Assembly: GCF_052161615.1 (NCBI RefSeq)
Contig: NZ_CP197417.1
Coordinates: 5,642,001 to 5,706,000 of the forward strand
Origin: Aeoliella sp052161615
Lineage (GTDB): Bacteria > Planctomycetota > Planctomycetia > Pirellulales > Lacipirellulaceae
Direction: 5' to 3'
Length of the DNA stretch: 64,000 nt
The notes below the pieces were generated by a model that searched no databases, was not told where the DNA came from, and was given only the letters and a program-made list of their open reading frames with translations. Numbering within the stretch: position 1 is the first letter of the stretch; every line of letters begins with the position of its first letter. This document shows, one piece after another, positions 17,107 through 24,984 of the stretch. The translations under genes were made by a program, and so were the position numbers.

Positions 17107-18267
17107 GTGGCAGGTAACGTGACACCACATTGGAATCCGAAAACGGACCTCTGCACTCCTAATCAGGTGCTCGCGCACGACGAGATGCGGCGTCGCTGTC
17201 CGGTGGCGTACAGCCAAGAACTGGGCTGGTCGATTTTTCGGCATGCGGATGTGAAGCGAGTGCTTGAGGATCATGAAAGCTTTAGCAATGCCGTGTCGGA
17301 GCACTTGTCGGTTCCCAATGGCATGGACCCGCCCGAACACACCATTTACCGACAGATGATCGAGGCATACTTTTCCTATGATCGGGTGCGTGCCTTTACG
17401 CCAACGTGCCGCACAATCTCCGACAGACTGGTCAGCGACGCCGTACGAGCAAGTGCAGGCGTCGAGGTGGTGTCGCAACTGGCAACACGTTTCGCCGGGC
17501 AGGTGCAATGCGCATTTCTGGGATGGCCAGAAGACTTGCACCATACTTTGATCGATTGGACACAGCGCAACACGATGGCCAACCGTGACGGGGACCGGGA
17601 GCAGCTATCACGGCTGGCGAATGAGTTCGAGGCGATCGTGGACAGTCAACTGGATCAACGAGCCGATGACTCCACGACGCATTCCACCGATGTGACGCGC
17701 ATGCTAATGGGTGAACGGGTCTACGAGCGGCCACTTAGCCATGAAGAGATTTCCAGCATCCTTCGCAACTGGACCGTTGGCGAGATCGGTACTATATCGG
17801 CTTCGATCAGCATCCTGTTGCACCATCTAGCCCTTCATCCCGATCATCAACGATTCTTACGCGACAATCTCGCGAAGCTGCCCAGTGCGATCGACGAAAT
17901 GCTGCGTGTTCACAATCCCCTGTTCTCCAATCGTCGCGTGACCCGATGCCCAGTGAACTTGGGAGGGCAAGACATTGGTGCTGGGGAACGAGTGACTCTT
18001 CACTGGATTTCCGCGAACCGCGATGAGGAAGTGTTTGAGGACGCTAGCGAGGTGCGTTTTGATCGAGATAGCGCAGAGAATTTGCTTTATGGTGCGGGGA
18101 TTCACGTTTGTCCCGGAGCGCCGCTCGCTCGCATGGAATTGGAGGTCTTCATGGAATCGCTGTTGTCCCAGACTTCCAGTTGGTCCTTGCGGGAAGGGTC
18201 AACTCCTGTTTACGCCAACTATCCCGCCTGCGGATTCGACAATCTGCAAGTGTTGTTTGGATCGTGA
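17107..18267 (+). CDS. Cytochrome P450
   Basis: A 386-residue soluble bacterial P450. The haem-binding loop is YGAGIHVCPGAPLAR with Cys335 as thiolate ligand; the usual Phe seven residues before the Cys is Tyr328. The K-helix ExxR is E264-R267 (DEMLRVH), and NPLFSNRRVTR is the following conserved Arg region. The I-helix reads GEIGTISAS and lacks the common A/G-G-x-E/D-T acid-Thr pair, which could alter O2 activation. The GTG start at 17107 has AAAGGA upstream. No ferredoxin or reductase is adjacent. It monooxygenates an unknown substrate. It lies just past the last recognisable island sequence, so it may be cargo or ordinary flanking DNA. Confidence 0.92.
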   Translation: MAGNVTPHWNPKTDLCTPNQVLAHDEMRRRCPVAYSQELGWSIFRHADVKRVLEDHESFSNAVSEHLSVPNGMDPPEHTIYRQMIEAYFSYDRVRAFTPTCRTISDRLVSDAVRASAGVEVVSQLATRFAGQVQCAFLGWPEDLHHTLIDWTQRNTMANRDGDREQLSRLANEFEAIVDSQLDQRADDSTTHSTDVTRMLMGERVYERPLSHEEISSILRNWTVGEIGTISASISILLHHLALHPDHQRFLRDNLAKLPSAIDEMLRVHNPLFSNRRVTRCPVNLGGQDIGAGERVTLHWISANRDEEVFEDASEVRFDRDSAENLLYGAGIHVCPGAPLARMELEVFMESLLSQTSSWSLREGSTPVYANYPACGFDNLQVLFGS

Positions 18268-18309
18268 TGCGGCGGAGCCTTCAAAGTATCTGAGGACCGC
18301 TGCGGGCCT

Positions 18310-18622
18310 TCATTCCGCTAGGACGACGCTCACGAACAGTTCAATAGAGGCATCGGAGGTTTCCCGACAAAAGGTCGCGTACCCTTGCTGCTGCAAGGTA
18401 TCGATCAGCGGAATTAGCCGAAACGCCACGCTAACCTCGAGGATACCATCTTTCGGTAGGGACTTTGCACCGCACAGCACTTTCGCCACCGGCGAAACGC
18501 CTGGGGCCAGAAGGGCATCGGCATCGATCCTTTCGACGATGCGACTTTCGCAAACCCAATCGCAGGGCTGCGGGTAAACAGTCGACGATGCGGGGGGCGC
18601 GATTGTCGAGTAGTTCGCTCAT
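18310..18622 (-). pseudogene. DUF2249-like gene with apparent frameshift
   Basis: Reading from an ATG (18620-18622) that overlaps the upstream gene by ATGA gives MSELLDNRAP. After that, the protein-like frame is one base off: it continues STVYPQPCDWVCESRIVER, then the DUF2249-type core LEVSVAFRLIPLIDTLQQQGY, ending SVVLAE at 18310. The shift can be placed in the G6 run at 18592-18597 (C6 on the coding strand); one base fewer would restore a 103-residue protein. Either this is a homopolymer sequencing error or the gene is broken. DUF2249 proteins often accompany nitrogen-oxide respiration genes; the function here is not established. Confidence 0.65.
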
Positions 18623-18921
18623 ACGGTAGCTGCTTCTGAGAGGTTGATTCGGATGAGCCGCCAGCCGTTGTCCGAAGGCGCGATTGTGTCGCACCAACGT
18701 TGGCCGGCGTGGGTGTAACGAACCTGCGTGGCTCGGATGGATTGCTCCCGGAGTGCGGTATACGCTTCGGTGAGTGTCATCGAAGCGACGCCCACCTGCT
18801 CGCGTGCGTTCTGTTTTGGGATCACTTCGACATCCATGCCAAGAGCAGCGATATCGCGAAAGAGCTCGGTGAGCGTGGCGTTATCGATTGTCGCCTGGTA
18901 CAAGTCGGGAAAGTGGCTCAT
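18619..18921 (-). CDS. Hypothetical protein of the nap operon
   Basis: A 100-residue soluble protein starting MSHFPDLYQATIDNATLTELF. It overlaps the ferredoxin gene upstream and the DUF2249-like gene downstream by 4 bases each, so it belongs to the nap transcription unit. The ending GQRWCDTIAPSDNGWRLIRI suggests a small beta-rich domain. No cysteine motif or membrane segment. Family not recognised. Confidence 0.65.
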   Translation of the reverse strand: MSHFPDLYQATIDNATLTELFRDIAALGMDVEVIPKQNAREQVGVASMTLTEAYTALREQSIRATQVRYTHAGQRWCDTIAPSDNGWRLIRINLSEAATV

Positions 18922-19244
18922 GGATTTGGGGCCTTGGGTGTAGCGATCATCAGCACCGCGTTCTGGGGGGCTGGGCAAACGTCGTGGCAGACACCGCAGC
19001 CGGTGCAAACCGATGCCACGACCTGGGGGATCCCCTCATGTACATCAATCGCCCCTTCGACTGGACACCGTTCCACGCATGTCGAACAAAAAAGGCTCCG
19101 GTACGCGAGGCAGTGACGGCCTTGGATAACAGCGACTCGTTGACCTGCCAGCTGGGAAACCGGTTCAGGGGACATCGTCGGGGGTGGGTTCCACACGCCG
19201 GCGAGCCACTGCCGACGACTGATTGTGTTCGCAATGGCGCTCAT
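18918..19244 (-). CDS. NapF-like twin-cluster ferredoxin
   Basis: A 108-residue ferredoxin with two cysteine groups: CSTCVERCP (with C LAYRSLFC just before it) and CTGCGVCHDVCPAP, the pattern of a two-[4Fe-4S] ferredoxin of the NapF/NapG type. The N-terminus has SRRQWLAG, a twin-arginine-like pair, but without a long hydrophobic region. It overlaps the NapB-like gene by 4 bases. NapF helps load or protect NapA in other bacteria; here it could equally be an electron carrier. Confidence 0.8.
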   Translation of the reverse strand: MSAIANTISRRQWLAGVWNPPPTMSPEPVSQLAGQRVAVIQGRHCLAYRSLFCSTCVERCPVEGAIDVHEGIPQVVASVCTGCGVCHDVCPAPQNAVLMIATPKAPNP

Positions 19245-20083
19245 TGAAGGAAAGTCCCCGCAATAGTGCCGGTCGGCTTCTCTTTCTGTTGTTCTTCTTT
19301 CTCTCGAAGCATTGGCGGCGCCTCGAGCGGCAACCAGTCGAATCCGCGACTGGGGGCGTGGCACTGCGTGCAGTTCACACGCCACGGGTGGCTCGAACGT
19401 AGGCCTTCTTTGCCCAGTTCGCCGTGACAGGTCGTGCAGTCGGACCGCATCCACAACGCGTGCGGAATGGTTGGCGGGGCCCCCGGGCCGGCTCTCTCAC
19501 CCCGCCCCGGCTCGGAAAGACCAACAAATGTTGAGGGGGGCGGGACGGAAGCCACAGCCCAACGAGCGTCCTGCATCCCTTCCACGTGGCACTGCGTGCA
19601 GTTTTGCAAAAAATGGTGGCTCATCTTCGGAGCGATCACTGCCCCTACCTTCAACCCCTCGCCATGACACGCCATGCACGCCTGCGCGTTGCGCTCGTCG
19701 ATCGCATGAGGAACAACTGGAGGAGCGCCGGCAAAGGCACGTCGCTCGGTGCGCACCTCGATCGCGGCGGCTCGCATGGAGTCTGTAGCCGACATTTCGC
19801 CATAAAACCGAGTCGGGTCACTTCGGAATGCAGGGAGCGATTGCTTCCAATTGGCATTCGGCCCCCGATGGACCTCTGTCATTTGGAGGTAGTCAACGAC
19901 TTCGGGTGGTTGGTTGACCAAACGGCTCGGCTGGTCAGTCGAGGCGCTACCTACGCGACGCTTATCGGGTCGCTCGCCAACGCCGATTAAGAACCCAGCC
20001 ACCGAGACACCGATTGTCACCGCTAGGGCCATGTGTCCGAAACGACCTGCAGGTGTTGCAGTCTTTCCCGCTTGTTCGCTCAC
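19241..20083 (-). CDS. Tetraheme NapB-like cytochrome with internal duplication
   Basis: A 280-residue c-type cytochrome with one N-terminal membrane or signal segment (residues 17-36). Four CXXCH sites start at cysteines 136, 162, 216 and 238. NapB-like units repeat twice: GAPPVVPHAI at about 119-128 precedes the first haem pair (CMACH, CTQCH), and GAPPTIPHAL at about 201-210 precedes the second (CTTCH, CTQCH). NapB is normally a diheme protein of about 150 residues, so this is a duplicated or fused version. It would pass electrons to NapA in the periplasm. It overlaps napA by 4 bases. Confidence 0.87.
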   Translation of the reverse strand: MSEQAGKTATPAGRFGHMALAVTIGVSVAGFLIGVGERPDKRRVGSASTDQPSRLVNQPPEVVDYLQMTEVHRGPNANWKQSLPAFRSDPTRFYGEMSATDSMRAAAIEVRTERRAFAGAPPVVPHAIDERNAQACMACHGEGLKVGAVIAPKMSHHFLQNCTQCHVEGMQDARWAVASVPPPSTFVGLSEPGRGERAGPGAPPTIPHALWMRSDCTTCHGELGKEGLRSSHPWRVNCTQCHAPSRGFDWLPLEAPPMLREKEEQQKEKPTGTIAGTFLQ

Positions 20084-22599
20084 GGCTGCACCTCGTCACT
20101 TCCCGAGGCAGGTAGGTCGGCGATCTTCGTGACGCGGGCAGCGCTCTTCTTGTAGTCGGGCTGTTTGGAGTAGGGATCGACCGCGTCGAGTGTCAAATCG
20201 TTGATCGACGCGTTTTCGTCGAAGAACGGAACGAACACCGTACCCCGCGGCGGCTTGGCCCGCCCATTAAGCCACACCGGCAATCGCATCTTGCCGCGAA
20301 TCGTGCGCAGCTCAACCTCTTCGCCGTTGCTGATCCCCATCTCGCGGGCGTCTTCGGCGTTCATCTCCAAATACGCTTTGGGCATGGCACCCGAGAGTTG
20401 CTTGACGCGGCGGGTCAACGTGCCGGTGTGCCAGTGCTCCAGCACACGCCCCGTCGTGAGCATGAATGGGTAAGAGGCACTGCAAGTCTCGGCTGGATCG
20501 TGGTGGGGACGAAACCAGATGAGTGCCCGGTCGTCATGCGTGACGGAGTGATAAAACTGAATTCCTTTACCCGGCTCCACGTAAACATCGGACCCTTCTA
20601 CGAACCGCCAGCGGGTTTCTTTGAAGCCTCCGTTCCCAGTCTCGACCACCGGCCAGCGCATGCCGCGGTGAGACACGAGCTGGTCATACGGAGCGACGTT
20701 TTTGTGCTTGAGGAACGTGAACTCGCGGTATTCTTCGAAAAGTCGCTTGTCGACGTTGACTCGACCGTAGTAGTTGTTCCATTCCCAGATGGGGACTTCT
20801 TCACCGGCGTCGTCACGCATGGCGAAAATCCACTCGCCGTCGCGATCTTTGAGGCCCTCATGGCCGAACTCCAGCAGTCGGTGTGCAACCGCCAATATCT
20901 GCCAGCAATCGTCTCGTGCCTCGCCCGGTGGTTCGACCATTTTGAACCACTGCTGCGTGCGACGCTCGCTATTTCCGTAGACGCCATTCTTTTCGACCCA
21001 CATCGCGGACGGCAGAACAAGATCAGCCAGCTCGGTCGTCGCGGTTGGATAGACTTCGGAGACGATTAGGAACTTGTCGGGCTGCCCGGCTTTCGCCTTG
21101 AAGAGTTTCTGCGTGTTGGGGAGCGACTGACCAGGGTTGGTAACCTGCACCCAGATGGTGTTAATCGCGCCCCCTTCGGCGGTCGGCTTGCAGAACTCTT
21201 CAAACATTTTTACGGTATGAAAGCCGATTTCCGGGTTCAACCGCCCCTCAGGGAGGTTCCAACGCTGCTCGGTGTCGGCGCGGTGGTCGGCATCCACCAC
21301 TAGGCGACCTCCGGGGAGCGTGTGGCAGAGGGTCCCGACCTCCCGCACGGTGCCGCAGGCCGAGGGCTGGCCGGTGAGCGACTTAGGTCCGTCGCCCGGT
21401 TTGCCCCAGTGCCCGGAGAGCAGATGGATGCCGTGCACCAGATTATTGATCGCCGTACCCGCCGTGTGCTGGTTCATCCCCATGCACCACAGCGATACAA
21501 TGCGCCGATTCTTGTCCGCGAATAGCTTAGCGAGCGTTACCAGCTGCTCGACCGGGACGCCCGACAGTTCGGCGGTCCGCTCGGGCGTGTAGTGCGACAC
21601 TAGCCGCTTGTACTGGTCGAAGTCGATCGGCTCGCCAAACAGACCGGACGATCCCTTCTCCGCGATCATTGCGAGATAGTCTTCATGCGTGCAAGCGGAG
21701 TTAGGCGTCCTGTCTGCGCGGAAGTTGCAATGCTTCGACACGAAGTCTTCGTCGGTCGCGCCCCACTCGATCAAGAGGTGGGCGACGCAGTTGGCAATTG
21801 CCAGATCGCCGTGCGGTTTCATCAACAGGTGGTGGTCCGCGCGCTCCGTCGAGCGAGTCCAGCGCGTGCCGATATCGAACAGTTCGACCCGGTCGCCACG
21901 CACTCGGCGGTCGATGACGCGGCTGAAGAGCACCGGGTGCATTTCGGCCGGATTGTTTCCCCAGAGAATCAAAGCGTCGCAGACGTCGAGGTCGTCGTAG
22001 CAAGACGCCGGCTCGTCGACACCATAGGTACTCAAGAAGCCAGTCACCGCTGACGACATGCAGAGCCGTGCGTTCGCGTCGATCTGGTTGCTCGACAGGC
22101 CGGCTCGCATGAGCTTAGAACCGGCGTACCCCTCAGGGATTGTCGACTGGCCGGACAGATACATCCCGAATTTGGGGCCAGCCTCGAGGATCCGCTTGGC
22201 AACGATGTCGATTGCCTCGTCCCACTCAATCGGCTGTAGTTCGCCGTCAACTCTGAGCATCGGTTTTGTTAGCCGGTCAGCACCGTAGAGGATGCCACCG
22301 ACATGGTAGCCTTTCACGCACAACAGGCCGCGGTTGACCTCGGCCTGCTGGTCGCCAGCAATCGCCACGACCTTGCCGTTTTGCACACCGACCTGCACGT
22401 GGCAACCGGTGCCGCAAAAGCGACACGGTGCCTTATCCCACGTGACGCCGGCAATCTCTGGCTTTTCGGGCAGCGGCGGTGCGTCGACGGCCGCCCCCGC
22501 GCGGCTCGCATACGAATGGGCGAGCCCGGTCGCTGCGGCCATGGCGGCCGCCTTCATGGCGGAGCGTCGGTCAATTTGGCTAAGTTTGGCGGTGCTCAC
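20080..22599 (-). CDS. napA: Periplasmic nitrate reductase catalytic subunit
   Basis: An 839-residue molybdoenzyme of the NapA/DMSO reductase family, the usual length. A twin-arginine signal (DRRSAMKAAAMAAATGLA) marks Tat export. The [4Fe-4S] ligands are C59, C62, C66 (CRFCGTGC) and C94 (GLLCVKG); Cys180 in NARLCMSSAV is the likely Mo ligand. WGNNPAEMHPVLFSR and MNQHTAGTAINNLVHGIHLL fit the bis-MGD cofactor domains. It reduces nitrate to nitrite in the periplasm. It is encoded between napD and the NapB-like gene with 4-nt overlaps, and mobB lies 4 kb away on the other side of the locus. Confidence 0.96.
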   Translation of the reverse strand: MSTAKLSQIDRRSAMKAAAMAAATGLAHSYASRAGAAVDAPPLPEKPEIAGVTWDKAPCRFCGTGCHVQVGVQNGKVVAIAGDQQAEVNRGLLCVKGYHVGGILYGADRLTKPMLRVDGELQPIEWDEAIDIVAKRILEAGPKFGMYLSGQSTIPEGYAGSKLMRAGLSSNQIDANARLCMSSAVTGFLSTYGVDEPASCYDDLDVCDALILWGNNPAEMHPVLFSRVIDRRVRGDRVELFDIGTRWTRSTERADHHLLMKPHGDLAIANCVAHLLIEWGATDEDFVSKHCNFRADRTPNSACTHEDYLAMIAEKGSSGLFGEPIDFDQYKRLVSHYTPERTAELSGVPVEQLVTLAKLFADKNRRIVSLWCMGMNQHTAGTAINNLVHGIHLLSGHWGKPGDGPKSLTGQPSACGTVREVGTLCHTLPGGRLVVDADHRADTEQRWNLPEGRLNPEIGFHTVKMFEEFCKPTAEGGAINTIWVQVTNPGQSLPNTQKLFKAKAGQPDKFLIVSEVYPTATTELADLVLPSAMWVEKNGVYGNSERRTQQWFKMVEPPGEARDDCWQILAVAHRLLEFGHEGLKDRDGEWIFAMRDDAGEEVPIWEWNNYYGRVNVDKRLFEEYREFTFLKHKNVAPYDQLVSHRGMRWPVVETGNGGFKETRWRFVEGSDVYVEPGKGIQFYHSVTHDDRALIWFRPHHDPAETCSASYPFMLTTGRVLEHWHTGTLTRRVKQLSGAMPKAYLEMNAEDAREMGISNGEEVELRTIRGKMRLPVWLNGRAKPPRGTVFVPFFDENASINDLTLDAVDPYSKQPDYKKSAARVTKIADLPASGSDEVQP

Positions 22600-22865
22600 G
22601 AGAATGCCTCCAGTGGCTGGGACACAGGTGGAATGGATTCGCCCAAGTAGATGAACGCGACGTCAACCGCCGTGACACCAGGAAGTTGGTGCAACCATTC
22701 CCAAACTTGTTTGTCGGTGGCCTTGTCGGGCGTCTCGACAACGAGTGGAACACGCACGCCAATGGGCTGTGCGGCTTCGACTGCCGGCTCGTTGGCGAGC
22801 ATTTCGAGAATTAACCGCAGAGCCTCGGGTCTCTCGGCGGTTACTACCAATCCGCTGGTGGGCAT
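22596..22865 (-). CDS. napD: NapD-type chaperone
   Basis: An 89-residue protein of the NapD family: a ferredoxin-like fold with SGLVVTAERPEALRLILEML at the start and VDVAFIYLGESIP near the end. NapD binds the Tat signal peptide of NapA and holds back export until the cofactor is loaded. It is the first gene of the leftward unit and overlaps napA by 4 bases. Confidence 0.85.
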   Translation of the reverse strand: MPTSGLVVTAERPEALRLILEMLANEPAVEAAQPIGVRVPLVVETPDKATDKQVWEWLHQLPGVTAVDVAFIYLGESIPPVSQPLEAFS

Positions 22866-22951
22866 TTCTCTGCTTCGTTTCGGGAATGGAGATTGGGTTG
22901 GCGATCGCTAAATCAACGCGCCTTACACGAGGATATCGGAGCCCAGAAGGA

Positions 22952-22985
22952 ATATCAAGAATGAAAGGTAGTTTATTCTTGATAT
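22952..22985. promoter_or_regulatory. Perfect inverted repeat, candidate operator between divergent nap genes
   Basis: ATATCAAGAAT (22952-22962) and ATTCTTGATAT (22975-22985) are exact reverse complements, separated by 12 bases. The repeat lies between the divergent napD and tetraheme cytochrome genes, 64 bases before the cytochrome start. An Rrf2-family regulator is encoded at the end of the rightward operon and is the natural candidate to bind it. Such a position could control both arms. It is AT-rich and without a T-run, so a terminator is unlikely. Confidence 0.75.
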
Positions 22986-23048
22986 GCGGCGGCAAGTCCG
23001 ATAGATTAGGGGGGACGAACGCCAACTGCCCCGTAGGAACCGCACGCA

Positions 23049-23699
23049 ATGATCCACATACACCGAGGCGCCGTGTCTTGGTCCGTGATGCTCGTGGGAG
23101 CATTAGCGGCAGGGATTGCCTTTGTGGCCGCCGCGGTTTCGACTGCTCCCGATACGGACCGTCCTGTCGTTTCGGCCGACAGCAGTCAGGACACATTTAC
23201 TAACCCGTACTCGGTTACCATCGTCGGGGCATGCCCGACTCCCGGAATCCCCACCGGCGAAGTCGACCGCCTCGGCAACCCAGTGCTCGCCAATTGCACC
23301 ACTTGCCACGCGACTCGGCCTGCCAACGTCGCAACAAAAGACGGCGCCCAGCTCAAAGAGTTCCACCAAGGCCTCACCACTGCCCACGGCGGATTGGCAT
23401 GTGTGGCCTGTCACAACCCAGGTGACTATTCGCAATTGCGGCTCGCCAGCGGCGATGCGCTCGAGTTTACCGACTCGTTGCGGCTTTGTGCTCAATGCCA
23501 CGGTCCGCAGTTTCGCGACTACGAGAACGGGGCGCATGGCGGCATGACAGGGCACTGGGACCTGTCGGCCGGGCCGAGGGTCCGGAATCACTGTCTCGCC
23601 TGCCACGATGCCCACGCGCCGAAGTACCAGCAAGTCATGCCTGTCTTCGCCCCTCGCGATTTGTCAAGCGGCGGTTCCCCCACAACGGATCACCGATGA
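23049..23699 (+). CDS. Tetraheme cytochrome c of the nap locus
   Basis: A 216-residue protein with an N-terminal hydrophobic segment (residues 9-30) serving as signal or anchor and four CXXCH motifs at cysteines 83, 118, 147 and 182. Spacing and flanking (CVACHNPGDY, CAQCHGPQF, CLACHDAH) resemble short NapC/NrfH-independent tetraheme carriers. It heads the rightward operon and overlaps the ferredoxin gene by ATGA. It probably bridges the FeS/NrfD module and the NapB-like protein; this is inferred from gene order. Confidence 0.85.
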   Translation: MIHIHRGAVSWSVMLVGALAAGIAFVAAAVSTAPDTDRPVVSADSSQDTFTNPYSVTIVGACPTPGIPTGEVDRLGNPVLANCTTCHATRPANVATKDGAQLKEFHQGLTTAHGGLACVACHNPGDYSQLRLASGDALEFTDSLRLCAQCHGPQFRDYENGAHGGMTGHWDLSAGPRVRNHCLACHDAHAPKYQQVMPVFAPRDLSSGGSPTTDHR

Positions 23700-24634
23700 G
23701 CGACCCGAAAAAATTCAATCTGCCAGTCCTCGGCGAGGTCGATCGCCGCACAGCCCTGCAGGTGGCGGGAGCGACACTTGGCGCGGCGGCGTTCGCCAAG
23801 GCGATGGCACCGATCGTCGAGTGGGCTTCGCAAGAGACCTCCGCTGCGGAGTTTCTACAGAAGCATTTCAAGGAACTGGCACCCGGAGAGTTGAACACCG
23901 TGATGCGGCGACTCGAAGAGGAGACCCGCGCGGAATATGGTGCTGAAGTGACGATTACGGACCATCGCCCACAGAAAGGGGTGAAATTCGGCTACGCGCT
24001 TAATCTGTCGATCTGCATTGGCTGCCGCAAGTGCGCCGAGGCGTGTCATAAAGAGAACAACCACGACCGGGCCAGCGGTAACTCGTACATCCGTGTGCTG
24101 GAGATGGATAAGGGGAGCCTCGACCTAGAGAGCGGTAACGCCGACTACGACCACCCGGTTCCGCACCCCGACAAGTTCTACATGCCAGTGCAGTGCCAGC
24201 AGTGCGAACGCCCCCCCTGCGTTAACGTCTGCCCGGTCGAAGCGACTTGGAAGGAAGACGATGGCGTGGTGGTGGTAGATTACAATTGGTGCATCGGTTG
24301 TCGCTATTGCGAGGCGGCATGCCCCTACCACGCGCGGCGGTTCAATTGGTCCAAGCCCGAAGTGCCCTCCGACGAGGTCAATCCGAATCAGGGCTATTTG
24401 AGCAATCGCATTCGACCGCAAGGCGTGGTCGAGAAATGCACCTACTGCTTGCACCGCACTCGCGAGGGAAGACTTCCAGCGTGCCTCGAAGCGTGCCCAA
24501 CCGGCGCGAGAGTCTTTGGCAACCTGCTCGATCCGAATTCGGAGATCTCATACGTACTGCGTACAAAGCGGGTGTTCGTCCTCAAGGAAGAGCTTGGGAC
24601 GCGACCGCAGTTCTTCTACTTCTTTGACACTTAA
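23696..24634 (+). CDS. Four-cluster ferredoxin subunit (NrfC/DmsB/HybA type)
   Basis: A 312-residue protein with four cysteine groups for [4Fe-4S] clusters: CIGCRKCAEACHK, CQQCERPPCVNVCP, CIGCRYCEAACP, and CTYC followed by CLEACP. The N-terminus (DRRTALQVAGATLGAAAF) looks like a Tat signal, which puts it on the periplasmic face. Such subunits pair with NrfD/PsrC-type membrane proteins in quinol oxidation modules, and one is encoded downstream. It starts at ATGA overlapping the cytochrome gene. Confidence 0.9.
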   Translation: MSDPKKFNLPVLGEVDRRTALQVAGATLGAAAFAKAMAPIVEWASQETSAAEFLQKHFKELAPGELNTVMRRLEEETRAEYGAEVTITDHRPQKGVKFGYALNLSICIGCRKCAEACHKENNHDRASGNSYIRVLEMDKGSLDLESGNADYDHPVPHPDKFYMPVQCQQCERPPCVNVCPVEATWKEDDGVVVVDYNWCIGCRYCEAACPYHARRFNWSKPEVPSDEVNPNQGYLSNRIRPQGVVEKCTYCLHRTREGRLPACLEACPTGARVFGNLLDPNSEISYVLRTKRVFVLKEELGTRPQFFYFFDT

Positions 24635-24642
24635 GGCACACC

Positions 24643-24984
24643 ATGGCTGCCAGCTTGTTCCCATCCGACCAAACATCCGTCGCCAATTTGTGCGATTTGA
24701 TCGATCTATCGCCGGATGCGACCGTAACGAAGACGCTCTACGACTCGCCCACAGCGAGGCTTGTGCTGTTCGCAATGGATGCGGGGCAGCGGCTCACCGA
24801 CCATAGCGCCGCCAAGACCGCGATGGTGCAAGTGCTCGATGGCGCGATCGAGTTTGAGGTCAATGGTGGCTCACACGCCTTGGGTCCAGCCGGGTGGGTT
24901 GCCATGCCACCAGGAGAGATGCATGCGGTGCTGGCCATTAAGCCGTCTCGATTCTTATTAACCTTGCTGAAGGGGATTGCATAA
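24643..24984 (+). CDS. Cupin-domain protein
   Basis: A 113-residue single-domain cupin: GQRLTDHSAAKTAMVQVLDGAIEF forms motif 1, with one clear His and an unusual second half, and GPAGWVAMPPGEMHAVLAI carries the His of motif 2. The metal site looks partly degenerate. It sits between the ferredoxin and the NrfD-type gene, overlapping the latter by one base, so it is likely part of the same unit. Role unknown; small cupins near nitrogen-oxide genes are often thought to sense or protect. Confidence 0.8.
   Translation: MAASLFPSDQTSVANLCDLIDLSPDATVTKTLYDSPTARLVLFAMDAGQRLTDHSAAKTAMVQVLDGAIEFEVNGGSHALGPAGWVAMPPGEMHAVLAIKPSRFLLTLLKGIA

Noticed and set aside
18431..18697. 88-codon frame as the complete gene after the nap accessory protein
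   Set aside because: The conserved DUF2249-like sequence lies in the neighbouring frame; this one turns into Arg/Cys-rich sequence after about 15 residues.
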